DNA from: Eutrigla gurnardus
Taxonomy: Eukaryota; Chordata; Actinopteri; Perciformes; Triglidae
Assembly: GCA_963514095.1 (NCBI GenBank)
Contig: OY741268.1
Coordinates: 23,102,424-23,166,423, forward strand
Length of the DNA: 64,000 nt
Reading direction: 5' to 3'
Shown here: in pieces, positions 32,994 through 45,300 of the stretch
Layout: each line of letters starts with the position of its first letter
Position numbering within the stretch: position 1 is the first letter of the stretch
Program-made: the position numbers and the translations under genes
The notes under the pieces: model-generated
What the model was told of the DNA's origin: nothing
The model's input: only the letters and a program-made list of their open reading frames with translations
The model's database searches: none

Positions 32994-33659
32994 CCGAATG
33001 CATATGTGTACCACAGCTTCTGGTCTTACACAGCTACCTGGGTTTCATTACACTGCACTGAAATATTAATAAGCCAGAATCTACTTTCGCTGTTCTGGTT
33101 GATGGGGTGCAGTTACCAAGATGTAGGTCAGGTCACAACTGTGGGCACTGAGCATCGAGTCATCAGATTAAATTTGAATCATCTAGATGTACAAAGATCC
33201 TGCAATATGAAACAGTGGTAAAATGTGTGTTTTTAGAAATTGCTTTATACTTCATTACATTTCAACTGGATAACTCAAAAAGTTGCCTTTCAAATACAGT
33301 AAATGTGGTTAAAAGTTGTAACTAATGACCTTTTATCAATGGTATTCGAGTTTTCTAATGGTTTATAATGATATATAGATCAGTTATAAACCATGAATAA
33401 GAGCAAATTATGGGTTGCTGCTTAGCCTTTTTTGCCAGTGCAGTTATATATTATATTGGTCATCTATAAATAAATACATAATCAATTGTCAACAAATTTA
33501 TTTTGGTCCAGATCGTCTGCAAAGGCAAGCATCCAATCAGCAAAAGGGATTTTCACAACCTGGCAACCCAAAACTTATTCTCATTATTGCTTAAAAAAGA
33601 TATACAAGTTCTATAAAATAATCTGTTTACCACTAATAAAGCTAGTAGTTAAACCCTTT
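32994..33659. other. No gene recognised
   Basis: Upstream side of the kinesin-like gene; AT-rich, with no supported coding exon or RNA gene. Its promoter should lie here, but no clear element could be picked out. Confidence 0.4.
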
Positions 33660-34453
33660 AGGCCTCATTAGAACATGCTGCCCAAACAGTGTCAGGCAGA
33701 GAGGACAGTACTGGTCGGCTTCACACATTTCAGGATTCAAATTTATTCCCCTGCTGGTCCACTGAAAGTCTTGAGGGAAGTTATTCATAAACAAACATGG
33801 CTGTGCTGTTCAGGACAACACCTGTTTAATTTATCGGGCCGGCAAATTCTCCTCCAGCCGACTCGGAGAGGGGAGACATGAGCTGGTTATTAGACAAATG
33901 TAGCTGTTTCAGGGTCTGTGGTGGATTGTTGAATACCTCCAGAAGAATCATAAATTCAATCCAGATCTTCCAGAGATGTAGAGAGCAATGAATCAATCTC
34001 TGTGAGCGACTTCATAGTGGGCCAGAGTGGATAGTGGTTCAATGGAGAAACTATTCCTGCTGGAGTCGAGGTAGGTGAGGGCAGGTGTGAGACGGGAGGG
34101 AGCCGAGGTTCTCTCAGATGGAGAGATTTCAGATACTTGAATGAAAGAGAGGAGCAATGTGCAGTTTTAATTTTAGATGCTTTGGGGAACTCTGGATACC
34201 CTAAGAGATGGGCAACTTCCAGAGTGGATGAAATTATGTTAATTCTGTTCAAACTTTATCTAACACTTGGATAGAAGAATATAACCATCTCAGATAGGCC
34301 ACCATCTGTTCGCAATCTCTCAGCTTAAGCTCTAAAGCATAGAAACACTTTGTGAGTTTGCGGAAGCCACAACGTTGTTGCCTGAAAGTAGGAGAATCAG
34401 TCTCTGATTCAGTGCCCTGATTGAAAATGTTGATTTTATTAGCAGATCCTGAA
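33660..34453 (-). pseudogene. Broken leucine-rich-repeat gene, possibly a CD14 relic
   Basis: On the minus strand an acceptor-like TTTTCAG|GATCTGC (34454/34453) opens a frame that includes a Cys-x-x-Ala-Leu-Glu-Leu stretch and stops near 34252. LRR-type pieces then appear in different frames: YLKSLHLRE (about 34130), PALTYLDSSRNSF (about 34070), then LKQLHLSNNQL (about 33900). They are separated by frameshifts and stops, so no intact protein can be made by simple splicing. The order resembles CD14 (FPALTSLDLSDN, and a later LRR of the RVLDLSCNRL type), and CD14 lies near SLC35A4 in human. LRR nature is fairly clear; the CD14 assignment is inference. Another LRR family cannot be excluded. Confidence 0.45.
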
Positions 34454-34994
34454 AAGACATTTTAAAACAGAATCAATAATACATTTTAAATGCATCCTGG
34501 TATCATTAAAGATATCTTGAAAAGCTTTAGATTTGACCCTCTGGAACCCAAAGAAACTGCGTATATACTGTTGGGGAAATGCTGATTTCTGATCCAAAAA
34601 TAGAACATTTTATTTTTTCCCTTGTTCCACCTGGATTTGTGTGTGGTATTTTCGTTGTGGTGCTGTACAACCGTCTTCTCTCCAGTCGAGCGTTCAGTTA
34701 GCAGGACCAGCAGATATTCTTAATGTTAATGAAATTCAAAACTTAGTGCTCGAGTGCTGTGTGGGGGAAAGCGGGTGTGATGAGTGGTTTTAAATCCATG
34801 TACAAAGGAAGTGATAATTAAAGGCGAGTGCAAAATTGAGTCCAGTGTGCTTCAATGAAAAATGAAACTTAAAAAAATGAAACAGATGGCAGGACTACGT
34901 GACCAGTGCATCCAAGTTAATTTAGTCCTTTTGTCTGTATAGCTTTGGAAAATGATTTGATGGATTGATGTGTGTAATAATGCAAAAACAGTTT
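34454..34994. other. No gene recognised
   Basis: AT-rich sequence between the LRR relic and the probable 3' end of cd74. Nothing recognised. Confidence 0.35.
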
Positions 34995-35680
34995 GAAAAA
35001 CTTTATTTAGCCTCCTGAAAATAATTCATAGAAAAGTCACTTCCTCATATGTTCGCAATCTTTTTTAAAAAGGTTAAACCAAATTACAAAAAACTATCTA
35101 CTAGCCACGCAGATAGTTTGTATTTGATTTAGTCTGGGTTTTGGTTTTTGTGCTCACAGCCTTTAAAATGAATCCCTAACTTCCTCTCTGTTGTGGAAGT
35201 GTTCCCATCCCTCTAAATAACCCAAAGACTTCACTGTGCTTCCGATTATAATATGTCCATTATCAAAGTCACAATGTACATGTTTCTGGAAAGAGTCTGG
35301 CTCTTCATATTTTAAATGTAATGTAACAATTCTGTATTCAAAAACAAACTTAAATTCCCCTCCTTCCATGCCTAGATACCAGTAGAGGTAAGTGAGAAAA
35401 TACATAGATGATAGTAATATCTAGGTGGAAATATCAATGAGAACATTTAAAAAAGTATTGGTTATAAAAGACAAAAAAAAATACAATTAAAAATGAAAAG
35501 CAATGCACTGCATCAGGCCTTGATTTCAGGCAGCCAGCAAAAATGGTTGAAGTGAAATCACATGGAAGAGCACTAACTAATCAGGGATTAAAATCATTGC
35601 TGCGGCAGGTCTGCGTTCAGATTAACATAACTTTCTCCGTCTGCCAAGCTTGATGAAAAACAACGCTTTGCTTCACTGAT
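34995..35680 (-). other. cd74: Possible cd74 last exon (3' UTR)
   Basis: On the minus strand an acceptor TTTTTACAG|ATCAG stands at 35681/35680 after an A/T-rich tract, and AATAAA lies at 35007-35002. If joined to the preceding exon (donor GAGTG|GTGAGC at 36121/36120), the first base completes TGA, so the exon would be wholly untranslated. Confidence 0.4.
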
Positions 35681-36117
35681 CTGTAAAAAAAAAAAGAACA
35701 CACATGGTAATGCGTAATAACAAACAAATGTGGATAAACATCTAAATTATTTTTTGCAATTGCTAAAACTATTTCTGAAACCAGGTCCCTTTTTGTCAAA
35801 ACTGCCAAAAATCTCTTCAAAAAATGTTATTTTTAAAAACACCAATTAAATGGTTCTTCCCACATGCCAACGGTACACAAGCATAAAACATTAAGCTTAT
35901 TTCTCAGTGATCTAATTGATTACAGGTGTTTTCACAGGTGCATTATGGGTGCAGGTGATTGAGAGTGGTAATGTTGGAGTTTTAGTTTCAGTTTAGCACA
36001 TCTGGTCAAGAGAAAGCCTTCATGAATCAATAATTGAGCCACAAGTACCATTTTTTTGTGTCTTGGCAATTGCAAAACAAAAATTAATCAACTAAAAAAA
36101 TAAATTATTTGAAGCGC

Positions 36118-39100
36118 TCACCACTCATCAGCGCTGAAGGCCTTCTGCAATGGCATGGGCACAAACATCTTGCGGCGAGGATGAACTGAGGCAAAGAAAA
36201 ATGGGGCAATTATCGTTCATCGTTCAAGCCTGGCATGAAAAGGCATTGCATCAAAACCCCTTTCAATCCTCGTCTCCTACCTCTCCGACAGTCGGGGCGG
36301 CCGCGGATGCTGGTTCCCGGGATGGGGGTGCCAGTCTGGTCCACACACCAGCAGAAGCCGGTGGGGGCCCAGCACTGCATGGGCTTGTAGTGGCCTTGCT
36401 CGTCACACTGGGGCTTGTAGGCGCCGATCTTGGAGGCTCCAGGTGCTGCCTCCATCTGGCATTTGGTCTTGATCACAGTGGCTGAGGGATGGGAAGCGTG
36501 GAGGACGTTAAAAGACTTGTTTGCTGTTTTAGATACTTACTGCAAAGTTACAGTGATAATGATTTGCTTATTTTGTGATAAAAAGATCGATACCGCTATC
36601 TTATCTACCCCTTTTAATATGAAGCTGCAGCCAACAGCTGGTTAGCTTAGCTTAGCACAAACACTGGAAACGGGGGGAGACGGCTAGCCTAGGCTGTGTC
36701 ACTTCAAGAGCTCACTCGTTCTTTAAAAAACAGATTTTGGTTAAATAAGCTTTGGCTACATACACACTGCTTCTGCAACTGTCAATGTTTATCTGTACTT
36801 GATACAAATAATAAATACATATTGCCAGTGATATATTACAGCCAGAGTCCTTAAACCCCCTTCTGGAAATCTAGGAAAAAACACCATCTACTGTCACAGC
36901 ACCAAACAAACATTAACCAAATACTACAATAGAAAGGAAAGAAAGTTGCAGTAACCTGACTGAGCTGTTGGGGGTGCAGGAGTCTGCTGGGCCATCTGGA
37001 AGATCAGCCAGTAACGCATCCATTGGTCAAAGCTCTGTGAAGTGTAGAAAACAGGGAGGAAAATTAAATGAAATACACTTTAACATAGTCTATCTTAGTT
37101 TTAGTGTCCATGTACACGCGTGTGAGGCTTTACCTGCCATTCACTCTCATTCATGTGCTGCTTCAGGCTCTGCAGGTTGGCGAGGAAGGTCTCGTTGAAC
37201 TGCGGCAGCGGGGAGTCCTGCTCAAAAACGCGAACAGGGTTTAGTGACGACACAACAATCAGCACAGGGAGGAGACGCAGGATGCAGAGAGTTCAACGTA
37301 CCTTCATGAGATCCTTCAGCTGCATCTCCACGCTGACGACGGCGTCCTGCAGTTTCTGGTGGGAGGGAACAGAGGAGTTAAATAGTGCATGCTTGAATTT
37401 AATTCACGTTGAAATCTATTCATTTGTTATATAAAATCGAGCAGTCTTGAACAAATTTGCTGTCACCTAGATAGAGTGACACGCATTTTATTTTTTAAGA
37501 AGCAGGTGTAAACCTACGGCCTGGGGGGTTTCGGTTTCAGTCATGGCATCCTGGTCTAGAGCGAAGTCCATCATCAGAGGAAGGCTGTTCATGGCCCTCT
37601 GCATCTTCACCGGAGCTGAACACAGACAAACAGATTGGTTAGCGAAGAAAAAATATGACCGAAACAAAAGAAATAAAAGCTAATGAACAATGAATACATT
37701 ATTTGTTGTTTGTGGTATAAAACAGAATAAATGAACACAGAAATTATTAATAAAAACGTCTAAAGGATGCTTTTAAAAGGATGTGTTTAATGCTGGATTA
37801 TATATTTAATTTTATGGTAAATCCATATGATTCTGCTTGAAATGATGAGATCAACATAAGAATAGCAGCTACAGGTTTCATATCAAGTTCCTTAAAGCAG
37901 ACTCTCACTTCCCTGTCACCTCCCTAGTCCTCCAGCTTCCTCCTCCTGTCTGACTTCACTATTACTCATTAGTGACACATCCCTCGGCCCACCATAGGGT
38001 GAGAGCAGCCTGGTATATTTTTTTATTTTGATTTATTTGATAGGAATAGTGCACAGCTTCTTTGCTATAAGCTCATTTCCATCTGTCGTCCCTCTGTTCA
38101 GCAGGTTCCTCTCGCCCTGTCTGATCATCGGGACTCTCACGTCTCCTTTTACCTTGCGATGAGCGTGTCAGCTCTCTGCCCAATCTGTCAGAGTTTTTCT
38201 GCAGTGAGTGGATCTGCTGTTTCTGGCCAAACACCATGTAGGCAGTGAAGACCTGGCTGGCCAGCAGCAGGCATGCCAGGGTCGTCAGGCCGGCCACCTT
38301 CAAGGCTCGGCTATTGGAGCCACTGAAAACGGGAAATAGAAAAATACGCGAGGATAAAATTTCGGGTAAATTCAGGTTTTTACAAAAGTGGTGTTTATGA
38401 CATTTTTGGAATGTCTGTGTATATATGTGTATATGTATATATGTGTATATATACATATGTATGTATGAAACTGTCCTGTGATACACAGCCAGTAAGCCTT
38501 ATTCTCCATTGCTCATAATCAGCCAATAGAATGCGAGCATCACTTGTTACCAGGCAGATGCCTTCCCATGGAGGTACTTTCCATTTGAGGAAGTACACAC
38601 AAAACTATTATTTAACACCCATTTCAAAACTATAAACAGGTGTTAAATTATTGTTTTAAAAAGGTCACACATTTACTTATTTCATAAATAACTTTGCAAC
38701 AGTGAAAAGTGAAACACACACTACAGTAAACAACGCAATCGTGTCTAATTAGGCATTTATACTCTGTTGTAATCTTAAGAGAATATTATTCTAACTAAAT
38801 AAATAAAACATTATTATGTTTCATACACTCATAAATGAGATGTATACATAAACTGGAATATAAAACTCCGACGTTTTCTGCCGTGATTATTTATTAGCCA
38901 ATAGCATGACGTCGTCACCAGTTACTAGGCAGACGACTTCTGTCAAGCGGCCGATTTGCGATTTAATGTCGGGCTACTTAGATGCGTAGTTATTAACATG
39001 TTTAATGTTTAACATATACAGTGTTTGAAAACAATAACTAAATCCACTTATTTCAGGAAGTAATTTGATGCAAAAAGACATCAACACTATTTGTGAAAAA

Positions 39101-39384
39101 CAGACTATATAAACACAATTTAAAGAAATATATAAACTTTTTTCCCCCCTGCAGGCTTTAATGTAGGCTATAGTAAAAAGTTTTAACTATGATATACATT
39201 TTTACTGCAGCTGCACACAAGAGGAACAATAACTTTATTAGCAACGCTAAGAATTTGGAGCTACGTCACGATGATATACGCCAGGTTCATCTCACCCTCT
39301 GGGACCTCCAGGGAGAATGAGGGCATCTTCACTGCCCGCCAGGCTGCCTCTGGCCAGGGGAGCGTCTTCTGCAGGCTGGGCCAT
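36118..39384 (-). CDS. cd74: MHC class II invariant chain (Ii, CD74) with thyroglobulin domain
   Basis: Type II membrane chaperone that trimerises, fills the class II groove in the ER and guides it to endosomes. Exons in gene order: 39384-39296, 38322-38153, 37615-37518, 37355-37302, 37217-37134, 37034-36956, 36481-36281, 36185-36118; 280 aa. The cytosolic tail carries an acidic EDALIL di-hydrophobic motif. The membrane helix is about 40-61 with a polar Gln53. A Met-rich CLIP-like stretch (PVKMQRAMNSLPLMM, from residue 88) is followed by the trimerisation region ending SFDQWMRYWLIFQM. A type-1 thyroglobulin domain (196-258) has six cysteines (199, 217, 228, 235, 237, 256) and the QC and CWCV motifs, as in human p41. 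Stop: TGA directly after GAGTGG, or TGA made by splicing one base earlier to a 3' UTR exon. The cd74a/cd74b paralogue is not decided. Confidence 0.92.
38417..38466. repeat. TATG/TATA simple repeat
   Basis: An interrupted run of GTATATAT and ATGT units in the first intron of cd74. Confidence 0.8.
38520..38560 (-). promoter_or_regulatory. cd74: SXY-like module 3 (X and Y boxes) in cd74 intron 1
   Basis: Read on the cd74 strand: an X1-like GCCTGGTAACAAGTG (38555-38541), a weak X2-like region, then a Y box ATTGGCTGAT (starting at 38527). RFX binds X1, CREB-type factors X2 and NF-Y the Y box in MHC class II and invariant-chain genes. It shares CTGGYAACAAGTGATG with module 1 and the TATTGGCT core with module 2. 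Confidence 0.55.
38894..38935 (-). promoter_or_regulatory. cd74: SXY-like module 2 (X1-X2-Y) in cd74 intron 1
   Basis: Read on the cd74 strand: X1-like GCCTAGTAACTGGTG (38930-38916), then an X2/CRE core GACGTCA (38913-38907), then Y box TATTGGCTAA (38903-38894). Order and spacing match the class II enhanceosome used by RFX, CREB, NF-Y and CIITA. The X2 palindrome is the best of the three modules. Confidence 0.65.
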
Positions 39385-39555
39385 CTCTTCGGGTCAGGGC
39401 AACGAAATGGGTGAAGTCCGACGGTTCCCTTCTTTAAACGGTGGGAGAAACGAGGAAGCAGTACCAGGACAGGTTCTTCAGAATAGGTGAGAGGATGTAG
39501 AAACTCTCAGCCTTAAAGGCGCTGTGGGATGGCTCAGTGGACCTGCGAGGGCTGT

Positions 39556-39597
39556 GATTGGCTGCGATTATAACATCATCACTTGTTGCCAGAGGCA
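39556..39597 (-). promoter_or_regulatory. cd74: SXY-like module 1 in the cd74 proximal promoter
   Basis: About 170-215 bases upstream of the cd74 ATG. On the gene strand: CTGGCAACAAGTGATGATG (X1 plus X2-like, 39592-39574), then CCAATCAC (39561-39554). The CCAAT is in the opposite orientation from the usual Y box. Family knowledge: invariant-chain promoters are CIITA-responsive through such a module. Confidence 0.55.
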
Positions 39598-39978
39598 GAC
39601 AATAGTGAAGTTTTGAGTTTGTTTATGGCCTCAATTTCACCCAAATTCTTTTATTGTATATTATATATTGTTTTTGCTAATTCTAAAAGGTAACTTGGGC
39701 TATTCAATCAATAAAGATTAAATACTGTTTAAATATGTTTAAATAGTACTATACTTGTATTATTAGATAAGGTATACTATAAATACTTATAATACAATTT
39801 TAGTTTAGCTAAAAAGTGTTGGACAGGGAAAGGAATATAAGCAAACAAAGGCAAAAATGCAAATAAAGTTATTACTCCTACATCTAACAATAACAGGAGA
39901 GCAACGACATATATAACACTAAAATGCAATTTTATCAGTAGTAACAATGAAAACATGAATTGTGGTAAGAATCTATAC

Positions 39979-40024
39979 ATGCATTTAAGAACAATATGTA
40001 TACCATTATTGTTCTTAAATGCAT
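39979..40024. repeat. Perfect 18-bp inverted repeat
   Basis: Arms 39979-39996 and 40007-40024 are exact reverse complements (left arm ATGCATTTAAGAACAATA), around a 10-base loop. It lies in intergenic DNA between cd74 and ndst1. It could be a cruciform or hairpin, or the remains of a small inverted-repeat element. Confidence 0.8.
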
Positions 40025-40457
40025 CAATTTGCTTTAGTTTATGTTGGCCACTGGCTACTTCCTGGAACAATAGAGGCAGACCGCTTCTTCTTTTGTACAG
40101 TCTAGGTGTTTTCCCAAACTACAGTTCAAATCTAATTAACAGGAGCCACATGTTAAACTAGTCTGAGTTCTGTTGAACATCGCATGGACAAAAACAAAAA
40201 GTGTGTTTTCTTGCCTGTGCTTCGTGTGATTTTGAGAGATTCAGGTTGTTTGTCTCAAAAGTGAAACAGAAAGACGTTCAGCCATATTCAAGCCAGACAA
40301 TGATGTAAGTTTCTAGAAATCTCTGAATCAAACAGCCATGTCAGCCGAATTCAGAGAGACGCTCAATTCCAGCAAAAGCGTGTTGATGATAAACAGGTGG
40401 AAATTAAACTGTAAAGGGGGGGAATAAAAGCTTAAAATATTGAAAAATACAGTGGTG

Positions 40458-42349
40458 TTTTATTTGCAAATTAAAAAGCACCGACAATATTAGTTACACT
40501 GTAAAAATTATTGACAACAATTACAAATCTTTATCATACAGTCCAGGAGATTAGTACCATCATTGCTGTTATGCGTTATCACTTAATACTTTATATGGAG
40601 AGACTCAGTACCTGTGTACTACAGCTGGCAGTGAGAGGAATGAGAGGAGACCATCCGAGCGACGAAGTAACCCAAACTCCCCTCAGTACAACACTGACGA
40701 TTCACACGATGGGAACGGGCTGATGGAGAGTGTAAACCCAAACACATTCAATAATTTAGGTCTACCGAGGGCTGCGGATTATGTACATTACAAAGTCAGG
40801 AAATAAAAAGGACCAACATGTGCATTGTTATTACATCAGAACATTGTACAAAACTATTGCAATAAGAGCAGCTTTTTGTTATCTATGCTCGACATCTAGT
40901 TGTAGTGGTAACACCTCGACCGACAACCGAACGTCTGTATGGTCTCACTGGGCATACTGTTGAGTTTGCCTGGAACCTTCAAAGGTTCCCCCCCCTCGGA
41001 GACGGCGTCTCCACCCCCCCAAACTTAAACACATCTAATAAATGAAACAAAATATACAGTTTTGACAACAAAAAAAAAAAAAGAAAAAGGAATCCAATGC
41101 TGAAAACAGATTTGAAACGCACAATCTTGCTCTGTACACTATCTGACTCTCTCTGACCACAGTGTGTAATTAAACATACAGTAGCTAGCTTATGATCTTC
41201 TTCACAGATTGTAGTAGGAACCTTTTTATTTATTTATTTTTTTTCTGTTAGTGTGCTTTCCAGTAACCTGTATGTTCAGAATCGATGCTCACATGAGTGC
41301 CTTAAATATTGTGCTTTCAACATCTATCCTACTGCTCGAGCCGATTTACTGGTCAGGGTCTGACTACAGAGGAAGGCCGAGCCCGACAATCCGCTCTTCT
41401 GTACATCTGGCCTATGTGAGAAAACTGAGCTAAGATGTTTAGTTTTGGTACATTCTACAATAATGCATTGCTGTCAGCAATAAAAGACGCGTTAAAACAA
41501 AAATCGGTGAAAAGAAAACATAAAAAAAGAAAAAAAAGGAACCCCCCTTTAAAAGTCCATGTGGTGATATTGTAATGAAGATTCTGTCCCGGCACTTGGA
41601 AATGTGATAACTAGATTCTACCAAGGCCTATCATGTAAGGCTACAACATGCAGCCCGAGTCAAGACTCCAGATGTCCCACTCTCCTCTCATACACTTACT
41701 TATGTCCATTTGCCACCAATGTCTCTCTGTCAAACAGGCTACAGTCAAAGTTACGTTCTCCGTTTTTAATCCAGACACCACAGTTCATAGCTGGAGACAC
41801 GTGAGATGTTGTGTTCATCTTTTCCAAAGCTGAAACTCTGAGGACCGCTCATGCTTCAGACTTTTTTTTTTTTTTTTTTTTTTCTCTTCCTTTGAATTTC
41901 AAGATGAAGTTCATGCGAAGAAGAAAAGGTTTGATTAAGGAGAGCAGGGATCTGATTATCAAACACTGACTGGAGGTCTCCTGTGCCATCACGGAGCCTT
42001 TCCTTCTTCTGCAGGCCCACGGCGGAGGCCGTCATCAGGACGTCCGTGGTCCTGGTTTGTCCTGCAGCGGAGCAACAGCATCTCGGGGGAGAGAGAGGCA
42101 GAGCACCGTCAGCTGCTGAAAGCAACTACGCTCTATTCTTGCTCATCATTCACCGTCGGCCGGTTTCGCTTTGGGAAGACCACAGTTCAGTTTTGAGTTC
42201 TGGTCGGACATCCCATCCTCAAATTTTGATATATTTCAGTCCCTTTCAAATCTATTCGGGATCTTCAACGTTTCGGGCCCCTCGGCCAGAGTCCCCCCCC
42301 GCGGGGTGGAGTTCAGTGTGCGGAGTTGTGGTCTCCCCCTGTGGTGCTG
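40458..42349 (-). other. ndst1: Probable ndst1 3' UTR
   Basis: Follows the ndst1 stop on the minus strand. The first clear AATAAA on that strand found here is at 40463-40458, giving a 3' UTR of about 1.9 kb. A-rich tracts at 41071-41090 and a 22-T run at 41861-41883 are present. No coding frame is supported. No rps14 exon was seen here, although RPS14 lies between CD74 and NDST1 in human. Confidence 0.4.
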
Positions 42350-45300
42350 CTACCTGGTGTGGACCAGCTCTTCTCGAAGCCAGCTGGGCAGCGGCTGACC
42401 CATCCTGTAGAGCAGCTTGGACAGCTCGATGTTGTGATCCCTATAGTACTCCCTGAGGAACCCCTGGGACTGATGGAGACAAAAAGGAGGAAAGCTGAAT
42501 CATCTTAAACATTGTCAAGAATGAAAATTAAAGCCAAAACATGAACAGATGGTAAAATTATTTTCATAAAAGAGAAAAGTCATACCTCAGGGTCCATATC
42601 AGGGTACCTGCGCCCTTTACTCTTCCCCAAACACTTGGTCTTCCCTCCCTCCAGCAGCTGACACCAGAACCCTTTTTTAGGGTCGAACCTGTAGCAGATA
42701 CATTATTGTGAACAATAGAATCCTTAATTTAGAGTGTAAATCTACTTTTACCAATCACCACCATCCTATAGTTACATCCAAAAACACACAATTACTACAG
42801 TTACTTTGTGGCCAATATGCCTTTTATTATTAGGTAACAGGGATGTTGCGGCTCACAGCTGGCGTCTTTACCCCTAAGCCTCAAACATGTTCTAAAAGGA
42901 AGGCCTTGCAACAGATGTTGGTTTCTACAACAAAACAAGGAGCAGAAACCGCCAATCAAATGAATACAATTAAGTCAAACATCTGCTTTGTTTCATTTCG
43001 CATGTGAAACCACACTTGTCTGGGACCATACACCCATGGTGAAAAGTCATCCAAGTTATTTAAAGTGAGGGCCGATACTCACGCTAGGATCTTGTGGTAG
43101 TTGATGACGTTGACCAGGGCCAGATACTTCTGGATTTTATCCATGATGGAAGCAGGCTCCGTCTTCAGCATCTGTCCATCCAAGACTAACAACTGGGTGA
43201 GACACACAAATGGTACCCAAATGTCAGAACAGGAGCAGACTTGTAACAGCTGTGAGAAAAAAACTCACATCATTAAAATTGTAATATTGTCACAATGGCT
43301 CCTCTTCCCTCATGGTCAAGTGGATTTAACACTGCCTGTAAGCACTGTGCAAAGTAAATAAGTCTCCTTTACCCCAAACATTTCTGGGGAAAAAATCACA
43401 GCCATAAAAGCTTGATTTACACAGAGGGGGAAGTTTTCACCTCACAAAAACACCCACAGTACCTGGCTGGAGTGGTAGAAATTGAGCCAGCGCTCCAGGT
43501 GGATGGCGTACCAGCCTGGCACCAGACAGCGGTTCTGGAGGACCCGTAGTCTGACCGGTGCGTCATGGCCTGCGGTGATGACGTCATGGAAGGAGTATTT
43601 CAACGCCACCGGGTCGTCGTGAGCTCTTTGGTGCTGCAGACAAGAGAGGATAAGTCTAAATTCCTAATTATGTAACAGTGGTGTGAACTTTTCAGAGTCA
43701 TGACATTGCGAGTCATTAGTCTGGTTCAAGGTTGCCCGTGACCCACCTGGTACCAAGAGTACGCTCTGTCCGCCGGGTTGATGAGGATGGTGACGATCTT
43801 GGCTTTGGGCAGGAGAGCTGCAGCCCTCTGGGCGGCCACCTCGGAGTCAAAGTAGTTGGCACTCTTCTCAAAGTAGTAGTCTGAACTGGTGTTGGAGGGC
43901 AGGGGGAAGTACTCCATATACCTAACACACAAACACACACACATAAAAAGTGTTACAAGTAGCCGGAGGTCCAATTTGCTCTCTGTAGAAGAGGGTACTT
44001 TCTCTGGACAGCTTTTCATCTCGAATACAGGGGGGAAAAAACATCTAGCAGCATGTACAATGTTAATATTTGGGCAACCCACTCACATAAATATCAAGCC
44101 TGCCAAACAAATGTTGGAGTCTTTGTGCTCTGATGCATGAAGCTTCTCATTGATGCAGGTTTCAAATAAATTGGAACTACAGAAAACTCTAAACAGTGAA
44201 TGTCGAACTAAATAGATGTTAATTGTCTGGCTGAATTTCACTAATGAGTGTATTGTGCTCACAAACGTATTGTGCTCACAAACTGAAGTGAACGGAACAC
44301 AAAAAAAACAAATCAAAAACAAAGTTAAAACCATAAAATCACGTAGGGCTGGACAAAAAACAAAATCTGTTATCACAATATAGGTAATTTCACACGGTAA
44401 AGCCTATTTTTGTATTCTCCATTGTGAATGAAATACTTGACAAATGGAAAATATGGAGTATTTTAGTGTACAACTACCACAACATAACGTTTTAAGTGTA
44501 ATTATAAAGAAATTATATCCATAAATATTGCCAGCTATATGTTTACATGCAGGCAGATTCACAGTAACCTTGACTGAAGGATAATAAAATATCATATTTA
44601 ATTATGACCCAGTCCTAAAACTAAGCACAACTCAGTAATTATATGACAATATGCGACATTTCTAAAATATGGCTTGTTAAATGCGCTTGGTAGCTGGTAG
44701 TGTGTCTGTGACCTCTCTTACCAGTCAATTCCTCGGTGGTAGTTGTGCCCGTTAAAGAACTGGATCTCCTCGAAGGTCTCCTTGCTGGGGTAGTTACTGG
44801 TCAGGTCAGGGTGCATGCCAAGGAACAGGTAGAGCGCTGTTGTCCCTGAGAAGCACAAGGAAAAACGAGTGGTACAGACAAGACAAAAAGGGAGAGAATA
44901 GAGAAAGAGGTTTAAGGGAGTGCATATTCTATATATATATGAACTAATTAATTAAAACGTGGGAACAAGTTGTATCTCGTTCGCTCAATTTAGTAAAACG
45001 TGGCCTCAATATATATTTTTTTCTCTGGCTGGCCTCCAGGGCTCCGTACAAACGACTAATAACATGAGAAGACTTCTGCTGAACTCAATGATGAACTTCT
45101 GATCTAATCATTTCCAGCTTTATCCTGTAGGGGGGGTTGTAGCACCGCGTCTCACCTGTCTTCTGAGGTCCGATGACGAGCAGTTTGGGGAAGCGGTCAC
45201 ATGTTTTCTCTTTAGACCAGATGTCCTTGTGCCTTTTGTCCTCACAAGGATCCTGTAGCCACAAACAGATAAACAATCCTTTTGTATTAAAAGTGCCGTT

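Noticed and set aside
40458..42349. rps14 between cd74 and ndst1, as in human
   Set aside because: No exon resembling the ribosomal protein was found on either strand; the space looks like ndst1 3' UTR.
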